Below, piece after piece: positions 59,139 to 64,000 of a stretch of DNA of 64,000 nt. Numbering within the stretch: position 1 is the first letter of the stretch; each line of letters starts with the position of its first letter. The notes below the pieces were generated by a model. The model was not told where the DNA came from and made no database searches. It was given only the letters and a program-made list of their open reading frames with translations. The position numbers and the translations under genes are program-made. The stretch comes from Chloranthus sessilifolius (taxonomy: Eukaryota; Streptophyta; Magnoliopsida; Chloranthales; Chloranthaceae), in NCBI GenBank assembly GCA_021018995.1, contig CM037593.1, positions 44,839,810 through 44,903,809 on the forward strand, written 5' to 3'.

Positions 59139-62100
59139 TCAACACTCTTTCTCGGCCATCAATGCATTATAATTTTCATTCAAAGCCTTTAGCTCCTCTT
59201 CAACTTTTTCTCTTGCTTTCAAATCTTCCTTCAGTTTACAAATAATAATAAACTTTTCTTTACCCTCGTTCCTCAACTTTTCTGCTTTCGCTTTTAATCT
59301 GTCTATTGTAATGATGTTGTTGTCAGTGATGGATTGTATTTGTTTCTTCTGACTCTCATAGATCTGAACTAAGGAATCTTTGTCTTCGATAACTTTCCTT
59401 CTGCTATTGTAAGCTGATGAGTCTTTTCATCTAGCTGGACGTTGAGCGTATGCTGATATTCAAGGTGAGCAATTTCCCTCTCATTAGGATTTGCGAGTAA
59501 ACATTTGACCTTATCTTTCAAATGTGTTATCTCCTTGTTATCCTTCTTCTGGCTCTCCTTGATCTATAGTCATTCCTCCCACATGCTACTTTGGTACCAT
59601 AGTTGTGATATTTGATCATGAAGTGGAGCAGTAGCTTCTTGGACCTTCTTTGTTGTCACAACTTTCCAGTGTGATTGGTGGTCCCTCCCGGCCCTTTTCC
59701 TAAGGTTGTCTTCTATTTCTGCTCTTTCCCTGGTTGTAGGTAGGACATTGAAGAATCAAATTTTCACTCTATTAATCTCTTCAAACATTCCCTTGACCAG
59801 CTCTGATACAGGCATTAACTGTGGAGCATGTGTAAGTTTCCATTTTTCCACTTCTAGCAATCTCCTTTCCCATTCAGTCTGTTTTTTCGAGGATGTGGGG
59901 ACTGATGTGGTAGTGATGCAAGGAGATGTTTCTTCATTCAATAGTTCTGTGAAGCCCCCTCTTGGAATTTCAAACTAGGTCCTACTTTCGCAGTATGAAT
60001 AATAGGAGTCTGCTATGTAGTTGATGTAATCATGGGTGGAGGAGTAGACTCAACAAGGATAGTAACAGGGCTAGAAGCAGTCACCTTAGGAGTATGTTGT
60101 TCAACAGGTAGAGGGAGAGTTTCCTCTACTTCAGAATTAACTAGCAGTATTTCTGCCACAGGTGAAGGTGGCATGGTAGGTCTAGTAGGTGAGTCCAGGG
60201 TTGCATCATAGACATCGATGTGATCTTGTGCAAGCTCTGACACAATCATCATCTCAGGCTCAACAGATGAGGGGCAAGTTGGGGAACTAGGCCAATGTTC
60301 TTCTTGTGGATGAGTAGAAGTACTCACTCCTTCATTTACCACTGACTCAAGAGGAGCAATAGTATCATCAACATTTTCGATTCCAAGTGTGTCCTAGTCT
60401 TCAGCAACAACTTAATTGATTGTTGGAGGAGTGGAAGATGCACTGCCTGTAGAAAGAGTGAGCCATCTTCTTTATATTTATTGGATTCAAAGTCCTTTTG
60501 TAGGCCACAACAGTGAGATCTTCATTTCTCTTTTTAATGACTTTTTCATTCAGTTTCAACTGATATCCCAAATTCATGAGAATGTTGGTGATCAGACTCC
60601 CAAAAGGAAGGTCCAATTTATACTTCTCATATTTTGATATGTTTAATTTCTTCCTTACAACGTCCATTACCTCCAAGAGGTAAGATGGTTGATCAGTCAC
60701 ATAAGTTACCAATTTATCACCGTTAACTTAATGATGCTAGGCCATAGTTTGCTACTAATAAGTTATTGATTTGCAGATATTAAGGAAAAGCAGCAAAATA
60801 GAGTCAAAGTGTTAATATTTATCAAAATGAACTCATAAAGCAGTAAAAAGATGATTGAGCATCTTCGCCTGAAGAAGAAATGAAAAATCATGTTTTACGA
60901 TTTTGCGGAGTAAAGCACTAAAGAAAAGGAGAAATCGTAATTTACGATTCCCTAAAGAGAAGCCGTTAAAAGTAAAGCGATACAAAGGAAGCAAAGAATC
61001 GTACTGAGGAATCGTCTTGAGAATGAACACTATGAGAATTGATTTACGATTTTTCAGAGAAAGTTATATATAAGAACAGAAACTTCTCAGAACTGCTGCT
61101 GATCATGTGAAGAACACCGCCATGCATATTTTTGGAAGGACTCTTAAATTAGAAGTCTAGCTAACCACGGATCTGAGAGATTGATGAAGAAGATTTTAGG
61201 AAGGACTCTGTTGCTGAAAATTAGAGAACATTCTGGAAGTATATTAACTAGTCAAAGCAAGGAAGAATAAAATTAAGAATTAGAGTTATATTACGATTCT
61301 TTTAGTTTTTAGTAGTTTCTTTTATTAGAATTAGATCTTTTGTAAACCAACCCCTTATGATCTATAAATAAGAGGGTTTGGTGTAAGAATAAGGATCGAA
61401 GAATTTCAGCATCAATTGACGCCTAAGGTTGAATTTTTTTCGATAAGTAGTATAAAATAGTTAGAGTAGTTTAGATATCCAAGGTTCTTCGATCACAATT
61501 GACGACTGGGATTGAGAGCTGAAGATTAGAGTAGATATCTGTAGTTTCTCAAAAGCAATTGATGACTGTAGCTGAGGGGTGAAGGATATAATTTTAGTTG
61601 TGTTCTAGTTTAGAATTTATTGCTTTGTAAATATCTCCAAGTTTTGATTTGAATTGACGACTCAAGTTAGAATTTGTAGATTAGTATAATAATTTTTATT
61701 TTACCATCTTCAATTTTCTAGAGTTTGATTGACGCCCAATGCTAGAAGAATTGATATATGGTGTAACAGTACTGTTTAATTTTATAAATATCTGATAACT
61801 AAAGATTGTGATTGACGACTATAATCTGAAGAAGGAGGATTAGGATTTATTTTTATGCACTTTAGATTTAAAAATAATTTTTTATTGATATTTCTCCAGT
61901 AGTTTAGGAACTTAAAAGATAAATATAAGTTTTCTGAAATAAAAAATTAAGAAAGATATCTATCTTCGTGGGAGCGATCTTATCACTAGTGCTATAATTT
62001 CTATTATACGCTTGCAATAGGTGATGACTTAATTAGATACACATAGTAAGCTGATCAATGGTACATCGAACTAGATATGATTGGCCATTTGATACAGGGC

Positions 62101-62900
62101 CTTGACAAAGAGAACTCTTCTTTCTGTACTGTGACAAGTGGGATGGATAGTCTTATAGATCAAGACATCCATGAAATGAAGTGACAAACTGTGCTTCTCC
62201 AAGTCTTTCTGCATAAATTTTAACTCATCCTTTTGAGGCCGCCCTAAGAGTTCTGTGGCCATCTGAACAAAATCTGGTAAGACAGGAGGAGGTAATCTTA
62301 ACATATTGACTTATAGAGTATCGTGGGACATGTTTGGTCTCTCTAAAGGCGCACTAAGAACACCAACGCTATTTCTTGTCAACTGAATAGTCAGCCCCTC
62401 TACAATTGTAGAGAGCATTGGGGTTTGACCTTTGCTGCTATTAGTCATCTTTTTATAAAACAACTTCACCAATCTAGGGTGGACTAGTGTCGTTCCCGAC
62501 ACTAGGAAATAGCTGAGCCCTGCATCCTTGAAGTATTTGATCGCGGCTCTACTAATATCCATAATTTCTCAAAAGGCAACATCCACTGCAACCTCAGCCC
62601 CCATAATATGATGTTTCATTGTGGATGGGGGCTACTCTAACAATTTTTCGATGGATGCAGGCCTCTTGCCCTTATCCACTTGTGTGCTCTCCCTAGTGGC
62701 AGACACGGTCTCTTCTTCAATTTCCATTCTTCCTTCGGGTAAGTCCTTAAGAATAACCCCAGAAGACTTGGACTTTTTGGGCGGGGCAGTCACAGCAGCA
62801 TGTATATTATGTCTATGGACTGGAGAATGGTCAAACATATTACCTTCTCCGTCGTCTTCTTCCCTTCGCTTCACAGTTTTGGATCTATAATGTGTTCTTT
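59139..62900 (-). pseudogene. element C env-position ORF: putative plant transposon protein-type domain, Pro-rich linker, coiled coil (broken, interrupted by D)
   Basis: Read on the minus strand in changing frames. 62632-62890: basic start (KRTHYRSK, KKSKSS) before ILKDLPEGRM. 62071-62562: ISRAAIKYFKDAG, LVHPRLVKLFYKKM, IVEGLTIQLTRNSVG, LPPPVLPDFVQMA and LHFMDVLIYKTIHPT. Solo LTR D then interrupts. 60401-60712: VVRKKLNISKYEKYKLDLPFGSLITNILMNLGY. This order resembles the domain described as putative plant transposon protein. 60013-60342 is a Pro/Thr/Ser-rich linker, 59756-59941 a short conserved-looking piece, and 59139-59430 a Lys/Glu-rich coiled coil (KAKAEKLRNEGKEKF, LKAREKVEEELKAL) ending at a TGA. 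Frames differ between pieces, so it is decayed. The domain name is from memory of its wording. Confidence 0.5.
60690..62057 (+). mobile_element. solo LTR D (1368 bp), same family as element C, opposite orientation
   Basis: It starts TGATCAGTCACATAA and ends AGCTGATCA. It is flanked by the exact 5-bp duplication ATGGT (60685-60689 and 62058-62062). No internal sequence remains, so it arose by recombination between two LTRs of an inserted element. It has a TATA box CTATAAATA at 61362-61370. It aligns by eye to the reverse complement of the C LTR, with clear divergence, and has the same ATTGACG words at similar spacing. Confidence 0.9.
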
Positions 62901-63559
62901 TTCCTGTAACAATAATAGAAAATCGATTAGTGCTCCAGGATATCTATAGTTTATGCCCTTACGATTGTGAATCGAGGGTTTTAGGAAAAATCTAACCAAT
63001 TCTGAAATCATTACCTTGTGTGCTTGTTATTGATCAAACCCTAATCTCGAGATAGAAGATGAAACGTTGTTAGGGTGTTTAAAGAAAAGAAAACACAAGG
63101 CAGTTGTAAAAAAAACAGTTGGATTTATCACCAGAGATTTAGAAAATGGAGGGAAAAGAAGAAGGATTAGTTGGAGAGTTCAAAAATGGGGCCGGCTTAT
63201 TCTCTCTCGAATAGGTAGGCCCTAATTTCAGTGGTGACCTGCTGAACCAATCATCACATTCGTGCGTAACCTAGAATCATGGGTTACGATTCTAGTTTTT
63301 CGGCCTTTGTAAGACCGAGCTCTTATACGAATCCAATCGTAATCGTTGTGATTAGACCATCAAATTTGATACCCAAACGTTCATAAATCCATACGATCAC
63401 TCAGAATGATGTACAGTGAAACATACGTTACGATTGGTCATGTTTTGCCATGATTGAGATCGTAAAGTACTTGTTCAACACTACTTAAAATAGAAAACTT
63501 TATACAAATATTTTAAAAGTTTTTTGCTATGGATGAGTCGGTAGCTCGACGGATCCTTG
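62901..63559 (-). other. element C interval between gag remnant and env-position ORF
   Basis: Without pol sequence. On the minus strand it reads like a gene leader: pyrimidine-rich text near 63130-63190, TTAGGGTTTGATC at about 63034-63046, a possible donor CAAG|GTAATG at about 63015 and a good acceptor TATTGTTACAG|GAAAAAG at about 62905, which would open the frame of the following ORF. It may be a splice leader for a subgenomic message. Confidence 0.45.
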
Positions 63560-64000
63560 AGGATTTTCAATTTTGATTTATTGGGGTGGATGTCTCCCCC
63601 AGGAACACTTGTCCTCTCTGGTTACTAACTGACTGCCCTGGTAATTGACCACTTTTTCTCTTTGCTATGAGAAGTGAGTTGGCCAAGCTGGCCTTCCAAC
63701 TTCGTGATGGACTGAGTATGTGAGTGTAGTACTTATGAGAATTGAACAAGCTAAGATAGGTCTTTCGAATATTGATGCGACTGCTGTTGCAAGTCCCGAA
63801 GGATCTGAACAACAATAGCATCAGGTCCGTTGCTCTATCATCCAAATTGTGGTTGCACAATCAGCATTTGTCGTCTTTGGTGGAAAACTTGTGTAGGGGG
63901 ATATCTTGGCTGCACAACTATTGGTGCATGTTGCGTGCCACTTGTCAAACCATAATTGAATCCTAGGTGGTTTCTCCATGACGGGTTAATGCATTCCCGT
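63560..64000 (-). pseudogene. element C gag C-terminal remnant (runs off the window)
   Basis: On the minus strand from the window edge: NPSWRNHLGFNYG, QHAPIVVQPRYPPTQ, then after a stop and frame changes SHTQSITKLEGQLGQL and GQLPGQSVSNQRGQVFLG. This is the wording and order at the end of Athila gag, as in element B (WRNHPNL ... IKKIEDQLGQL ... GRLPRQP). Several stops are present. Confidence 0.7.

Larger units (their letters stand above)
18064..64000 (-). mobile_element. element C: Athila-like Ty3/gypsy retrotransposon, interrupted, runs off the right edge
   Basis: Read on the minus strand, C enters at the right edge with a gag C-terminal remnant (63560-64000). It continues with an env-position ORF (59139-62900), an untranslated tail (58881 back across A to 19513), a polypurine tract and a 3' LTR (18064-19501). 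Its 5' LTR lies beyond the window. It is interrupted by element A at 21354-58880 and by solo LTR D at 60690-62057. Within the window no protease, RT or integrase is seen between gag and the later ORF, so C appears to lack pol. The Athila assignment rests on gag wording and on the tail shared with element B. Confidence 0.75.

Noticed and set aside
63034-63046. TTAGGGTTT as telomere-type sequence
   Set aside because: Only one and a half units; such short motifs are common in plant promoters and leaders.
1-64000. tRNA and rRNA genes
   Set aside because: No cloverleaf-type sequence or rRNA segment was noticed by eye; tRNA-like matches are limited to the primer sites of the retroelements.

Overview
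The window is nuclear DNA from a flowering plant with a repeat-rich genome. The evidence is one intron-split host gene (a protein phosphatase 2C with GT-AG introns of 0.66 to 4 kb), plant-type LTR retrotransposon lineages (Athila and Tat of Ty3/gypsy, plus a Copia-like LTR), a LINE remnant, small DNA-transposon derivatives, and AT-rich spacers with (CT)n, (TA)n and (TTA)n tracts. Nothing prokaryotic is present.

Layout. 1-2440: a Copia-like LTR with a strong hairpin in its predicted leader, then a decayed LINE 3' end (zinc-knuckle and RNase H segments). 2441-5632: spacer and putative promoter. 5633-14556 (+): a five-exon PP2C gene encoding 342 aa, with all motifs for a metal-dependent phosphatase and an MGNC acylation-type N terminus. 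Its introns hold a Tourist-like MITE, a CACTA-type MITE with exact target duplication, tandem and self-complementary repeats. 14557-18063: spacer, possibly old LTR debris.

18064 to the right edge is one nested retrotransposon stack. Element C (minus strand, Athila-like) starts with its 3' LTR at 18064-19501 and runs off the right edge; its 5' LTR is outside. Inserted into C is element A (plus strand, Tat/Ogre-like, 21359-58875, exact 5-bp duplication AGGGG). Inserted into A is element B (minus strand, Athila-like, 40512-53641, duplication ggctc/ggttc). A separate solo LTR, D (60690-62057, exact duplication ATGGT), belongs to the same LTR family as C and lies inside C's own ORF in the opposite orientation.

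Element A without B is about 24.4 kb. It has gag, protease, G-patch, RT, RNase H, a second (archaeal-type) RNase H and integrase, all broken by stops and frameshifts. Between integrase and 3' LTR it carries, on the opposite strand, a ten-exon gene-like unit (38255 down to 34463) with a plant mobile domain followed by coiled coils, its own TATA box and a duplicated 96-bp block just upstream. This is the most interesting object in the window. Element C keeps a gag remnant and an env-position ORF of plant-transposon-protein type, but shows no protease, RT or integrase between them.

All joins, lineage names and frames were read by eye; no search or alignment program was run.
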